This document shows, piece after piece, positions 35,726 through 43,749 of a stretch of 64,000 nt of DNA (positions are counted from its first letter, which is position 1; every line of letters begins with the position of its first letter). The translations under genes and the position numbers were made by a program. The notes beneath the pieces are model-generated. The model made no database searches. It worked only from the letters and a program-made list of their open reading frames with translations, and was not told the DNA's origin. This DNA is from Intestinibaculum porci (lineage in GTDB: Bacteria; Bacillota_I; Bacilli_A; Erysipelotrichales; Coprobacillaceae): positions 930,001 through 994,000 of the forward strand of contig NZ_AP019309.1 in assembly GCF_003925875.1 (NCBI RefSeq), given 5' to 3'.

Positions 35726-35893
35726 GATTATCTGGTATACAAGATCACGGACTTCTCCTCTGAGAACAGGTTTCCTGTATTTTGTGACAAGCACCATGTG
35801 ATACTGCAGCAGAAAACAGCTGTGTCTGTTTGTATAGTATGACTGATCTTTTTTTCTTCGGTACACTGCATCATTCTCTCCTTTCATGTATAC
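35726..35893 (-). pseudogene. tnpA 5' fragment (third)
   Basis: About 55 codons of tnpA up to the VYQII strand; cut by the right end of the IS. It keeps the original divergent promoter arrangement with tnpB. Confidence 0.87.
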
Positions 35894-35906
35894 ATCCATT
35901 ATAATA
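35726..35906. repeat. 181-bp target duplication, right copy
   Basis: Identical to 33513-33693, a third copy of the tnpA promoter and 5' end, now joined to tnpB. Confidence 0.93.
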
Positions 35907-35958
35907 TATGGTATAATATAAGTCGAGAGAAAGGTATATTTTAGGAGGTCACCCATAC

Positions 35959-37347
35959 ATGGAAACAGTCGTTCAGTATCTTGTAAAGCCCGGCCATTAT
36001 AATACCCTGTGCCAGTATGCGGCAAAAAATGCGAAGCTTGCAAAGAATCTTTATAATGCCGCGCTGTTCAGAATCAGACAGACATTCACCGGATGGAATA
36101 AGACTTCACAGAGTGCTAATGAGCAGGAGGTCTTTGCAGAGCTTGCCAGTACAGAGGCAGCATATCCATCCCTGGTCATCAGGCGGCGTCTGTCATACAG
36201 GGCACTTGACAAGATCATGAGAGTCAATAAGAATTCTGACTTCTTTGCGGGGCTGCCGATGCAGACTGCCCAGGCGGTTCTGAAGCAGGCGACATCAGAC
36301 TTTGAAAACTGGCTCAGGGCGCTCAGTGACTACAGGAAACATCCTGACAAGTACACCGGACGTCCCAAAATGCCGAAATACAAGACATCTGAGCATGCCT
36401 CATTTACTGTAACGAATCAGGATGCTGTTATTTATCCTGCATATGACAGTGACGGGAATCAAATCCCTGACTGCATCCGTCTCAAGCTTCCGGGACTGAA
36501 CGAAAAAGATCATCCTGTCTTCCATGGTTTCAGAGCGGACGGCCGTCTCAAGCAGGTGACTGTAAAGCCTTACTGCGGATACTATATTTTCTCTCTTGTC
36601 ATTGAATCGCCTGACGTGCCTGTCAGGACTGATCTGCCTAACATGGCCGGTCTCGATTTCGGAACGGACAACATTGCAGCTTTAGCGTGCACGGACGGAT
36701 CGTCCGCTGTATTCAAGGGCGGTGCTGTTCTTTCAGAGAACCGATGGTTTGCCAAAAAGAAAGCAGACGCAGTTTCTGATATTACAAAAGGTCACAAGCA
36801 CATGCACGCTGAATCAGCGCATCTTGACAGGCTCTCGCTGCGCCACAGCTTCAGAAACGGAAATTTCATGCATCAGTGCAGTCGCAGGATCATTGACTGG
36901 TGCCTTGAGCACAGTGTCGGCGTGCTTGTCATTGGACGAAACAAGCGATGGAAACAGAACTCAGACATGGGAAAGAGAAACAACCAGAAATTTGTATCCG
37001 TTCCCCATTATCAGCTCCTTCAGCTGATAGAGTTCAAGGCCATGAAGGCCGGAATCCAGGTCATTGAGCAGGAGGAGTCGTTTACGTCAAGAGCCGATAT
37101 CAGCGCATCAGACTTCATGCCTGTGTACGGCAGGGATAAAGGCACATCATGCGTATTTTCAGGAAGACGCGTTAAGCGGGGTCTGTACCGCACGCATACC
37201 GGCTATCTCATCAACGCCGACTGCAACGGGGCAGCCAATATTCTTCGCAAGGCCATGCCTGATGCCTGGAAAGACATATTAGACTTCCGGTTCCTGGGCT
37301 TTCCTGAAAGCTTCTCATATAAAAGAATCATTGGCGCTGTCCGCTGA
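35959..37347 (+). CDS. tnpB: TnpB RNA-guided nuclease (IS605 OrfB)
   Basis: A 462-residue TnpB, ancestor-type relative of Cas12. RuvC residues: Asp in GLDFGTDNIAAL, Glu in VIEQEESFTS, Asp in NADCNGAANIL. The N-terminal half has the usual helix-turn-helix and recognition part (RRRLSYRALDKIM). The canonical CxxC...CxxC zinc finger between the second and third RuvC motifs is not seen; the segment reads DFMPVYGRDKGTSCVFSGRR. AGGAGG supports the start. TnpB cuts DNA guided by an RNA from the right end of the element, favouring its retention. The nuclease is intact even though the element's tnpA was displaced. Confidence 0.9.
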   Translation: METVVQYLVKPGHYNTLCQYAAKNAKLAKNLYNAALFRIRQTFTGWNKTSQSANEQEVFAELASTEAAYPSLVIRRRLSYRALDKIMRVNKNSDFFAGLPMQTAQAVLKQATSDFENWLRALSDYRKHPDKYTGRPKMPKYKTSEHASFTVTNQDAVIYPAYDSDGNQIPDCIRLKLPGLNEKDHPVFHGFRADGRLKQVTVKPYCGYYIFSLVIESPDVPVRTDLPNMAGLDFGTDNIAALACTDGSSAVFKGGAVLSENRWFAKKKADAVSDITKGHKHMHAESAHLDRLSLRHSFRNGNFMHQCSRRIIDWCLEHSVGVLVIGRNKRWKQNSDMGKRNNQKFVSVPHYQLLQLIEFKAMKAGIQVIEQEESFTSRADISASDFMPVYGRDKGTSCVFSGRRVKRGLYRTHTGYLINADCNGAANILRKAMPDAWKDILDFRFLGFPESFSYKRIIGAVR

Positions 37348-37625
37348 TGATGTCATCTGACATATACGCTATCTGAACGCGTCCGGTCATGCCGGTATAA
37401 AAAAAGGATCAGACCAATGTATTCCCGACGGTTTCATCAGCCGAAGGGATAGAGGCGCCTGTGAATGTGCCTGTAAGGAGCGGTTCAGCGGAAGTTTCAT
37501 TAGCCGAGGCTGTTCTCGAAACCTGCTTAAACAAAACGACTGCTGTCGGCTTCTGCCATTGGTTGCGGTAGAGATACCACTTCCATTGAGCGAAGCGCAA
37601 TGGGAGTGGAGAATTCATTCCATTA
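37348..37625 (+). ncRNA. Putative TnpB omegaRNA/right end
   Basis: About 270 bases without a gene between the tnpB stop and the yitT junction, rich in inverted repeats and ending in a 12-bp hairpin (37577-37609). In TnpB systems the omegaRNA covers this region and runs into flanking DNA, which serves as guide, here the yitT sequence from about 37619. The 5' limit may lie inside tnpB. Confidence 0.55.
37577..37609. repeat. Right-end hairpin of the IS605-type element
   Basis: CCACTTCCATTG pairs with CAATGGGAGTGG with one wobble around a nine-base loop; resembles the left-end hairpin. Confidence 0.7.
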
Positions 37626-37933
37626 TCTTTGTGGCAACTTTCGCTTTAGCCATCGATCGTATGCATTATCAGAATGTCGAGATCGAACTCATGATCTTTA
37701 CCCATCATCCGGAAATGGCCCAAACAATTATGCATAACTATACCCGCGGGGTAACGGCCTGGGAAGGCATTGGCGTTTATACCAATGCGGCGACTCATGT
37801 CTTAGTAACGGTTGTGGCCAAAGATGAAGTCAAAGCGATTAAGAAAGATATCTTATCAGCCGATCCAAAAGCTTTTATTATTGCCCATGAAAATATCCAG
37901 GTAACCGGTGGTTATATCAAACATCTTATTTAA
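37619..37933 (+). pseudogene. yitT: YitT-family protein, 3' part (DUF2179)
   Basis: 104 residues continuing the frame broken at 30804: one membrane segment (IIFVATFALAID), then the soluble DUF2179 domain (VEIELMIFTHHPEMAQTIM, GVTAWEGIG). A TTG at 37559 could start a chimeric product in frame but has no ribosome site. The gene is inactivated by the IS605-type element. Confidence 0.88.
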
Positions 37934-37935
37934 AA

Positions 37936-37966
37936 AGCAAGTAGACGTTTGTCTACTTGCAGTGTT
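37936..37966. terminator. Bidirectional terminator yitT/nudF
   Basis: GCAAGTAGAC/GTCTACTTGC hairpin between convergent genes. Confidence 0.75.
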
Positions 37967-38498
37967 TTCGGTTATAAGCATACATGATGGCAATAATGGT
38001 TTTAGCATCAACGATCTCTCCACTTAATACTTTCGCATAAGCTTCATCAATCGGCATCTTAATGAATTTTAAGAATTCGTCATCATCCTGCGGCAGGGCA
38101 TCATCGACTTTTTTGAAGTTTTCCGCTTCATATAAGTAATCCGCTTCAGAGCAGAAGCCGGGGGTTGGCAATAATTTTAAAATGAAACGCATATTTTGAG
38201 CACGACGTGATGTTTCTTCTTCAAATTCACGATAACAGGCTTCATCAGGATTTTCTCCTTCTTCAAGTTTTCCGGCTGGGATTTCAATTGTTTCCATGCG
38301 ATTAGGATAGCGATACTGACGAATCAGATAAATACAGTCATCTTCGATCGCGAGAATACAGACGCCGCCGCGATGATAGACACATTCTCGCATCGCCGTA
38401 TTGCCATCTGGCAATTCCACTTTTTCATGGGTTACAGTAATAATATTCCCTTTAAAGATCTCTTCACTTTGTAATTGTTTTTCTTCTAAGCTTTTCAT
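37953..38498 (-). CDS. nudF: ADP-ribose pyrophosphatase (NUDIX)
   Basis: A 181-residue NUDIX enzyme of the NudF type, splitting ADP-ribose to AMP and ribose-5-phosphate. N-terminal LPDGNTAMRE and VYLIRQYRYP-type strand (IYLIRQYRYPNR), then the Nudix box GKLEEGENPDEACYREFEEE with TS following. The conserved PTPGFCSE loop downstream is typical of ADP-ribose pyrophosphatases. Own ribosome site GAGGTGAC. Confidence 0.9.
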   Translation of the reverse strand: MKSLEEKQLQSEEIFKGNIITVTHEKVELPDGNTAMRECVYHRGGVCILAIEDDCIYLIRQYRYPNRMETIEIPAGKLEEGENPDEACYREFEEETSRRAQNMRFILKLLPTPGFCSEADYLYEAENFKKVDDALPQDDDEFLKFIKMPIDEAYAKVLSGEIVDAKTIIAIMYAYNRKHCK

Positions 38499-38618
38499 AA
38501 TGTCACCTCGTCAAAAGTATATCACAAATAGCCAAAAATCGCTTTGTGAAATCGTTAAAAGGGCACATTGTCACGACTAAATAAGCTATGATATAATGGG
38601 CGTGAATGAGGTGAAATA

Positions 38619-39680
38619 ATGGATATCAGAAATAATAGTACGATGCGTAATGAAGTCAAAAAACTGATCACAAAGAAAAAAGAGAAAGATATGCTTTCTT
38701 CTTATTTGATTGAAAAAGAACATGAACGCATCATCACTATCGATGTGAAAGAGACGGAAAGTTTTCTTAAACAATGTGAAAAGCGACTGCCACATTTTCA
38801 AAATCCTGGCGCTTTAGTCACGAAAGCCGCTATTGCTTGCGGAAATTTAGAAGATCATCCCATGATGAAAAACTATGTTTCTTTTTATATGATGGAACAT
38901 TTATCACGGACAGATCCGCATTTTCTGCAGGAAAATCCGTATTTAAAATATATTCAGACGCCGGATACAAAGGTCGGTGATTACCATCTGGAAAAGGTGG
39001 CCTATGAGCCGATGACGATCATTTTAGATGAAGAACCAGCTATTGATGGATTAAGTATTGCGCCACATTTTACCTTGCTGGAAGATCGTTTTCAGTTTCC
39101 GATTCTTATCGGATCAGAGGGATTGATCGGAACGGTCACACCATTTGAAATTCATGCGTATCAACAGATGATTGATCAGGCGTATGGTCAGGTTGTGATT
39201 TATGGTTTGAAGCTTGGTTATCTGTCTTATATGGTGCATTTAAAAAATGATGTTGATCATATTACCATTATTGAAGAACGTGAAGAAGTCATTGATCTGT
39301 TTTATAAACAGATTTTGCCGCAGTTTGATCATCCGGAAAAGATAACCGTAATGAAAGGTCGTTATCAGGATCATTCTCATATAAGTGGAGATTGCCTCTT
39401 ATATGATCAGTATCAGGATCAGCATGAGGGGGTGCCATTTTATCTCTCTAAACCGCATCATCAGGGTTACTATTATTTAGAAACTTCCATTTTAGAGCAG
39501 CTGCGCCGGCTTATGCTTTATGATTTAGAAGGATGGTTAGATCATCATGGAAGTATTGATGAAGCGCTCATCGATCAGCAGGTAGGACGTTTTTTAAAAC
39601 AGTTAAAAATAAAAGATCAGAGATCTTTAATGCGTTTATTTGATTTGAAAGGATTGAAAAGAGAAATCACGAAACAATAA
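38619..39680 (+). CDS. Methyltransferase-fold protein of unknown function
   Basis: A 353-residue soluble protein. The segment VVIYGLKLGYLSYMVHLKND followed by ITIIEEREEVIDLFYKQILP has the nucleotide-binding loop and acidic strand end of class I SAM-dependent methyltransferases or spermidine-synthase-like proteins. The N-terminal 170 residues match nothing I know. A clear GATATAATGG -10 box sits about 25 bases before the ATG and GAGGTG provides the ribosome site. Followed by a terminator. Function unknown. Confidence 0.7.
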   Translation: MDIRNNSTMRNEVKKLITKKKEKDMLSSYLIEKEHERIITIDVKETESFLKQCEKRLPHFQNPGALVTKAAIACGNLEDHPMMKNYVSFYMMEHLSRTDPHFLQENPYLKYIQTPDTKVGDYHLEKVAYEPMTIILDEEPAIDGLSIAPHFTLLEDRFQFPILIGSEGLIGTVTPFEIHAYQQMIDQAYGQVVIYGLKLGYLSYMVHLKNDVDHITIIEEREEVIDLFYKQILPQFDHPEKITVMKGRYQDHSHISGDCLLYDQYQDQHEGVPFYLSKPHHQGYYYLETSILEQLRRLMLYDLEGWLDHHGSIDEALIDQQVGRFLKQLKIKDQRSLMRLFDLKGLKREITKQ

Positions 39681-39683
39681 GAA

Positions 39684-39713
39684 AAAAGGACGCGGGGGAA
39701 GCGTCCTTTCATA
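39684..39713 (+). terminator. Terminator
   Basis: AAAGGACGC/GCGTCCTTT hairpin directly after the gene ending at 39680. Confidence 0.7.
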
Positions 39714-39838
39714 AAGCTTTACACTTAAAAAAGTGAATAAATATTAGGGGGGTTACCACATCTAGGTTTCTACCCGTCTTTATAATAACATGAAATAAGA
39801 TAGGTGTAAAGGCTTTCAAATAGAAAGTTGAGGAGAAT

Positions 39839-40807
39839 ATGAAAAAATTAGTCATTGATCATACTAATGAAAACCAGCGTATTGATAAATATTTAAAGAA
39901 ATTGCTTGTGAAAGCGCCAGCTTCGATGATTTATAAGATGTTAAGAAAGAAAGATGTCAAGGTAAATGGCGTAAAAGTAAAAGAGAACTATATTGTCAAA
40001 TATGGGGATGTGGTGGAATTATTCCTTTATGATGATAAGTTTCAGGAATATACAGCGCCAATGACCATTCATGATCTAGCCATTACTTTTAAAACCGCTT
40101 ATGAAGATGAACATTTACTCGTGGCGAATAAACCAGCTGGTTTACTGGTCCAGCCGGATACTAAAGATGACTTTGATACACTCTCTTATCAGGTACTGAG
40201 TTATTTAAGTCAGAAAGGTGATTACGATCCTGCCTTAGCCCAGGGCTTTACCCCGGGTCCCGTTCATCGTTTGGATCGTAATACCAGCGGCCTTGTGATG
40301 TTTGGCAAAGATATGCGGGCTTTACAGGATCTTAATGAAATGATGAAGAAACGTCATTGCATTGATAAAAAGTATCTGACGATTGTAAAAGGATACATGA
40401 AAGACTGTGAACTTGTTGATTATGTGAAAAAGAATGAAGCGGAAGGGAAGATGTACTTAGTCAAAGAAAATACCCCTGGGGCTTTAAAGATGCATACGGT
40501 TGTTCATGTGATCAAAGCGCGTCCGCAGTATTCATTAGTAGAAGTTTCGTTAATTACTGGCCGTACTCATCAGATCCGTGTGCATTTAGCGAGCACTGGT
40601 CATCCGGTGATGGGCGATGCCAAATATGGGGACTTTGAATGGAACAAGGCGATCAAGAAAAAATATCATTTGAATTCTCAGTTATTGCATGCTTATTCTT
40701 TGACCTTTGTGCGGCCGATTGGTTCAATGAAATATATGCAGGGGAAAACAATTACTGCGCCTTTACCGCCGCTTTTTAAGAAAATTAAAAAAGATCTCTT
40801 TGATTAA
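39839..40807 (+). CDS. RluA-family rRNA/tRNA pseudouridine synthase
   Basis: A 322-residue RluC/RluD-like enzyme: N-terminal S4 RNA-binding domain (residues about 12-75), then the catalytic domain with HRLDRNTSGLVMFGK, whose second Asp is the catalytic residue, and the GRTHQIRVHLASTGHPVMGD motif. Target positions in rRNA or tRNA cannot be told from sequence. Ribosome site GAGGAG. The leader (39714-39838) has an unexplained G-rich stretch. Confidence 0.92.
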   Translation: MKKLVIDHTNENQRIDKYLKKLLVKAPASMIYKMLRKKDVKVNGVKVKENYIVKYGDVVELFLYDDKFQEYTAPMTIHDLAITFKTAYEDEHLLVANKPAGLLVQPDTKDDFDTLSYQVLSYLSQKGDYDPALAQGFTPGPVHRLDRNTSGLVMFGKDMRALQDLNEMMKKRHCIDKKYLTIVKGYMKDCELVDYVKKNEAEGKMYLVKENTPGALKMHTVVHVIKARPQYSLVEVSLITGRTHQIRVHLASTGHPVMGDAKYGDFEWNKAIKKKYHLNSQLLHAYSLTFVRPIGSMKYMQGKTITAPLPPLFKKIKKDLFD

Positions 40808-40849
40808 TTTCAAAAAGTGAAGAAAATATATTAAGAAAATGAAAGAAAA

Positions 40850-40868
40850 ATAAGCGTAAGCGCTTTAA
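40850..40868 (+). promoter_or_regulatory. Weak cre-like inverted repeat before GH13
   Basis: AAGCG-TAAG-CGCTT inverted repeat, about 50 bases before the start of the glycosidase gene. It resembles CcpA (cre) sites but fits the consensus with about three mismatches. Confidence 0.3.
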
Positions 40869-40915
40869 ATGTGATAAAGTGGTACTATGTTAAAAAAGAA
40901 AGAGGTAATAATTAT

Positions 40916-42526
40916 ATGGCATGGTATGATGAAGCGGTGTTCTATCACATTTATCCTTTAGGATTAACGGGAGCACCTCGTTTAAATGATTTTGGTAAGG
41001 TGGAACATCGATTAAACACTTTACTTCCCTGGATCGATCACATCAAAGCAATCGGCTGCAACGCCCTTTATATCGGTCCATTATTTGAATCTGTAGGACA
41101 TGGCTATGAAACCATTGACTATAAAAAGTTAGATCGCCGTTTAGGTGATAATGATGATCTTGTAAAGTTTGTGCAAACCTGTCACGAGAAAGGCGTAAAA
41201 GTCATCTTTGATGGCGTCTTTAATCATGTCGGCAGGGATTTCTTTGCCTTTAAAGACTTGTTAGAAAAAAGAGAAGCATCACCTTATAAAGACTGGTTTA
41301 AACAGGTTAACTTTTCTGGAAATAACGAATACAATGACGGCCTGAGTTATGAAAACTGGGGCGGTTATAACTTACTCGTTAAGCTTAATCAGCAAAATCC
41401 AGCAGTGCAGGATTACATTGCGGAGGTCATTAAATTTTGGGTTGAAACCTTTGATGTTGACGGGATCCGCTTAGATGCGGCAGATGTCTTAGACTTCGAT
41501 TATATGAAGATGATCCGCCGCGTGGGAGATTCTTTAAAAGAAGACTTCTATCTGATGGGGGAAGTCATCCATGGCGACTACAGCCGCTGGGTGAATGCCT
41601 CAACTTTACACGCGGTAACGAACTATACCTTACATAAAGCGCTCTATTCCGGACATAATGATCATAACTACTTTGAGATTGCTCATACGGTGAAACGTAA
41701 TTATGAAATGGGCGGCAATAAACCATTAGGTTTACGTCTCTATAACTTTGTGGATAACCACGATGTCGAACGTATCGCTTCTAAGTTAACTCATAAAGCC
41801 CATCTCATTCCGGTCCATATTTTACTTTATACATTGCCGGGTGTGCCTTCTATTTACTATGGCTCTGAATTTGGTATTGAAGGCAAGAAAGGACGCGGGG
41901 AAAATACCGATGCGCCGCTTCGTCCCGCTCTTGATTTAAAAGATTATGAGAATCCTTTAGAAGACAATACCTTAACGAAGCTGATTAGTGCTTTAGGAAA
42001 AGTGCGTCAGGATGTCAAAGCGTTATCGTATGGCGATTATGAGCAGTTATTATTAACGAATCGTCAATATGCTTTCGCCAGAGTCTTAGGCGATGATGAA
42101 GCGATCATCGCGGTGAACAATGATGACAATGATGCTCGTATTACAGTCTCTGCGCATCATAATCTCTATTTAGGTGTCTTAAGCGGCCAAAAGGTCAAAG
42201 CAGAAGGATCATTAAATATCACTTTAAAAGCTAATGAAGGGGAAATCTTTATTCCGCTCAATGAAGAAACCCAAAGCTATGAACCGGTCGACTTTGAAGT
42301 CTTTGAAGAAGAAGTCAAAGAAGAGGAAGCTGCTCTTCAGGAAGAAGTCGTATTACCAGAAGAAGTCCGCGATGTGCCTTATGAAGATATGACAGTGGAA
42401 GAGCTGCAGACTTGTATTTTAGCGAAGATGGCTGCCAATGGTCCGGTGAGCGATGATATGAAACGCAGTGTCTTAGAGAATGTTTATCATGATTCTTTAG
42501 TGAACTGGGTAAAAAGTTTCCGATAA
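40916..42526 (+). CDS. Glycoside hydrolase family 13 (alpha-amylase type)
   Basis: A 536-residue cytoplasmic GH13 enzyme without signal peptide. TIM barrel: YHIYPLGLTG (strand 1), DGVFNHVGRDF (region I), DGIRLDAAD with the nucleophile Asp (region II), LMGEVIHGD with the acid Glu (region III), FVDNHDVERI with the third Asp (region IV). The C-terminal beta domain is followed by an acidic, Glu-rich tail of about 80 residues. Intracellular members of this type cut maltodextrins, cyclodextrins or trehalose-like sugars. Start at 40916 follows AAAGAGG. The glucokinase downstream would phosphorylate the glucose released. Confidence 0.88.
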   Translation: MAWYDEAVFYHIYPLGLTGAPRLNDFGKVEHRLNTLLPWIDHIKAIGCNALYIGPLFESVGHGYETIDYKKLDRRLGDNDDLVKFVQTCHEKGVKVIFDGVFNHVGRDFFAFKDLLEKREASPYKDWFKQVNFSGNNEYNDGLSYENWGGYNLLVKLNQQNPAVQDYIAEVIKFWVETFDVDGIRLDAADVLDFDYMKMIRRVGDSLKEDFYLMGEVIHGDYSRWVNASTLHAVTNYTLHKALYSGHNDHNYFEIAHTVKRNYEMGGNKPLGLRLYNFVDNHDVERIASKLTHKAHLIPVHILLYTLPGVPSIYYGSEFGIEGKKGRGENTDAPLRPALDLKDYENPLEDNTLTKLISALGKVRQDVKALSYGDYEQLLLTNRQYAFARVLGDDEAIIAVNNDDNDARITVSAHHNLYLGVLSGQKVKAEGSLNITLKANEGEIFIPLNEETQSYEPVDFEVFEEEVKEEEAALQEEVVLPEEVRDVPYEDMTVEELQTCILAKMAANGPVSDDMKRSVLENVYHDSLVNWVKSFR

Positions 42527-42579
42527 TAGTTTTCTAAAATATGAAAATATAATATAATGATTTTTAGGAGGATAAAGAA

Positions 42580-43503
42580 ATGAAATATTATATTGGTATT
42601 GATTTGGGCGGAACCAATGTTCGTGCCCTGCTCGTTGATGCAAACGGCGAAACATATAGCGAAGTCAAAGAATCGACTGAAAAAGAACAAGGGCCAGATT
42701 ATGTCTATACAAAAATTGTGCGCATGATTCGTACATTAGATTATGATGCCTGCGGCGGTTTTGAAAATGTCCGTGGGATTGGAATCGGTGTTCCAGGTCC
42801 TGTCGACACCGTAAAAGGCGTAATGATTATGGCCAGCAACTTACCTGGTTTTGAAGGTTATCCTATTGTGGAAAAATTAAAAGCAGAATTCCAGAAACCT
42901 GTTTTCTTAGATAATGATGCCAATGTGGCAGGCTTAGCCGAAGCTTTATTAGGTGCTGGTAAAGGGTATCCAACCGTTTACTTTATTACTGTTTCAACGG
43001 GGATCGGCGGCGCCTTCATCGTGGATGGCAAATTAGTATCTGGCGGTCGCGGCCATGCTGGGGAAATCGGTAATATCATTGTGAAACCAGGCGGTTATAA
43101 GCAGGGCGCTTTAAATGCTGGGGCTGCCGAAGGGGAATGTTCTGGTACGGCCATTACCCGTAAAGGTCAGGCTATTTTTGGCGATGCTGTTAAACATGCG
43201 GGAAATGTCTTTGATTTAGCAGCCAAAGGCAACGAAGATGCCATTGCCATTGCAGAAGAATCAATCAATGAATTATCAACTTTATTAGCGAATATCGCGC
43301 ATACGGTCGATCCGCATTGCTTCGTTTTAGGCGGCGGGGTCATGAAATCTCGTGATTACTTCTGGGATACATTAAACCGTCAGTTCAATGAAAAGATTCA
43401 TGTCGGGATGAGAAATCATATTCCACTTTTATTAAAGAAGTTAGATGACTGCGGTGCCATTGGTGCAGCAATGCTGCCAATGAGTCAGTTAGGTGACGAA
43501 TAA
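42580..43503 (+). CDS. ROK-family glucokinase
   Basis: A 307-residue ROK sugar kinase making glucose-6-phosphate. ATP site DLGGTNVRALLVD, sugar-binding and catalytic DNDANVAGLAEA, and GGRGHAGEIG with the conserved His. The ROK zinc motif (CxCGxxGCxE) is replaced by a GALNAGAAEGECSG stretch with a single Cys, so it is a zinc-less variant. GGAGGAT ribosome site and a TATAAT box in the 53-base gap suggest its own promoter besides read-through from GH13. Its terminator was the target of an IS. Confidence 0.88.
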   Translation: MKYYIGIDLGGTNVRALLVDANGETYSEVKESTEKEQGPDYVYTKIVRMIRTLDYDACGGFENVRGIGIGVPGPVDTVKGVMIMASNLPGFEGYPIVEKLKAEFQKPVFLDNDANVAGLAEALLGAGKGYPTVYFITVSTGIGGAFIVDGKLVSGGRGHAGEIGNIIVKPGGYKQGALNAGAAEGECSGTAITRKGQAIFGDAVKHAGNVFDLAAKGNEDAIAIAEESINELSTLLANIAHTVDPHCFVLGGGVMKSRDYFWDTLNRQFNEKIHVGMRNHIPLLLKKLDDCGAIGAAMLPMSQLGDE

Positions 43504-43509
43504 TGATAA

Positions 43510-43531
43510 TGATCAGGCGTTAGCCTGATCA
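43510..43531. repeat. 22-bp target duplication, left copy (glucokinase terminator stem)
   Basis: Palindromic arms TGATCAGGC and GCCTGATCA. Identical copy at 49606-49627 is followed by the T-run of the original terminator. Confidence 0.85.
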
Positions 43532-43661
43532 ATGGCGTCAATTTAACAATCAGCTGTTATCTTGACGCTTTTATTTTCTCAATTTTATTCCAGCATGTGT
43601 TAAAATATGAATCAGGAATAATTTAGTCATGATGATTCAGAAAAAAAGGGCACAAAGCCCT

Positions 43662-43728
43662 AAAATGGTACCATAGAAAGGAACATTACATTGACAGTAA
43701 TGTCACCTAACCTATGGTGCCATTTTTT
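43662..43728 (+). terminator. Hairpin with T-run at the left end of the IS3-like element
   Basis: AAAATGGTACCATAG pairs with CTATGGTGCCATTTT (one wobble) across about 35 bases, followed by T6. Likely shields the transposase gene from outside transcription. Confidence 0.6.
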
Positions 43729-43749
43729 GTAATGAAGGTAATAATTGTT

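Larger units (their letters stand above)
30805..37618. mobile_element. IS605-type element with two nested IS1634-type insertions
   Basis: The left end has hairpin 30821-30849 and the right end hairpin 37577-37609 (similar 12-bp stems). tnpA (minus) and tnpB (plus) are divergent, as in IS605. Without the two inner ISs (31320-33428, 33694-35725) and their duplicated target it would be about 2.2 kb. Ends are placed by restoring the yitT frame, with a three-base ambiguity (ATT at both junctions). Confidence 0.85.

Noticed and set aside
30863-35893. Three independent IS200 insertions
   Set aside because: Only the first tnpA is complete; the other two end exactly at IS edges and match it base for base, so they are target duplications.
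37559-37618. Start codon for a functional YitT C-terminal protein in the IS end
   Set aside because: The TTG has no Shine-Dalgarno and the residues before 37619 come from the IS hairpin.
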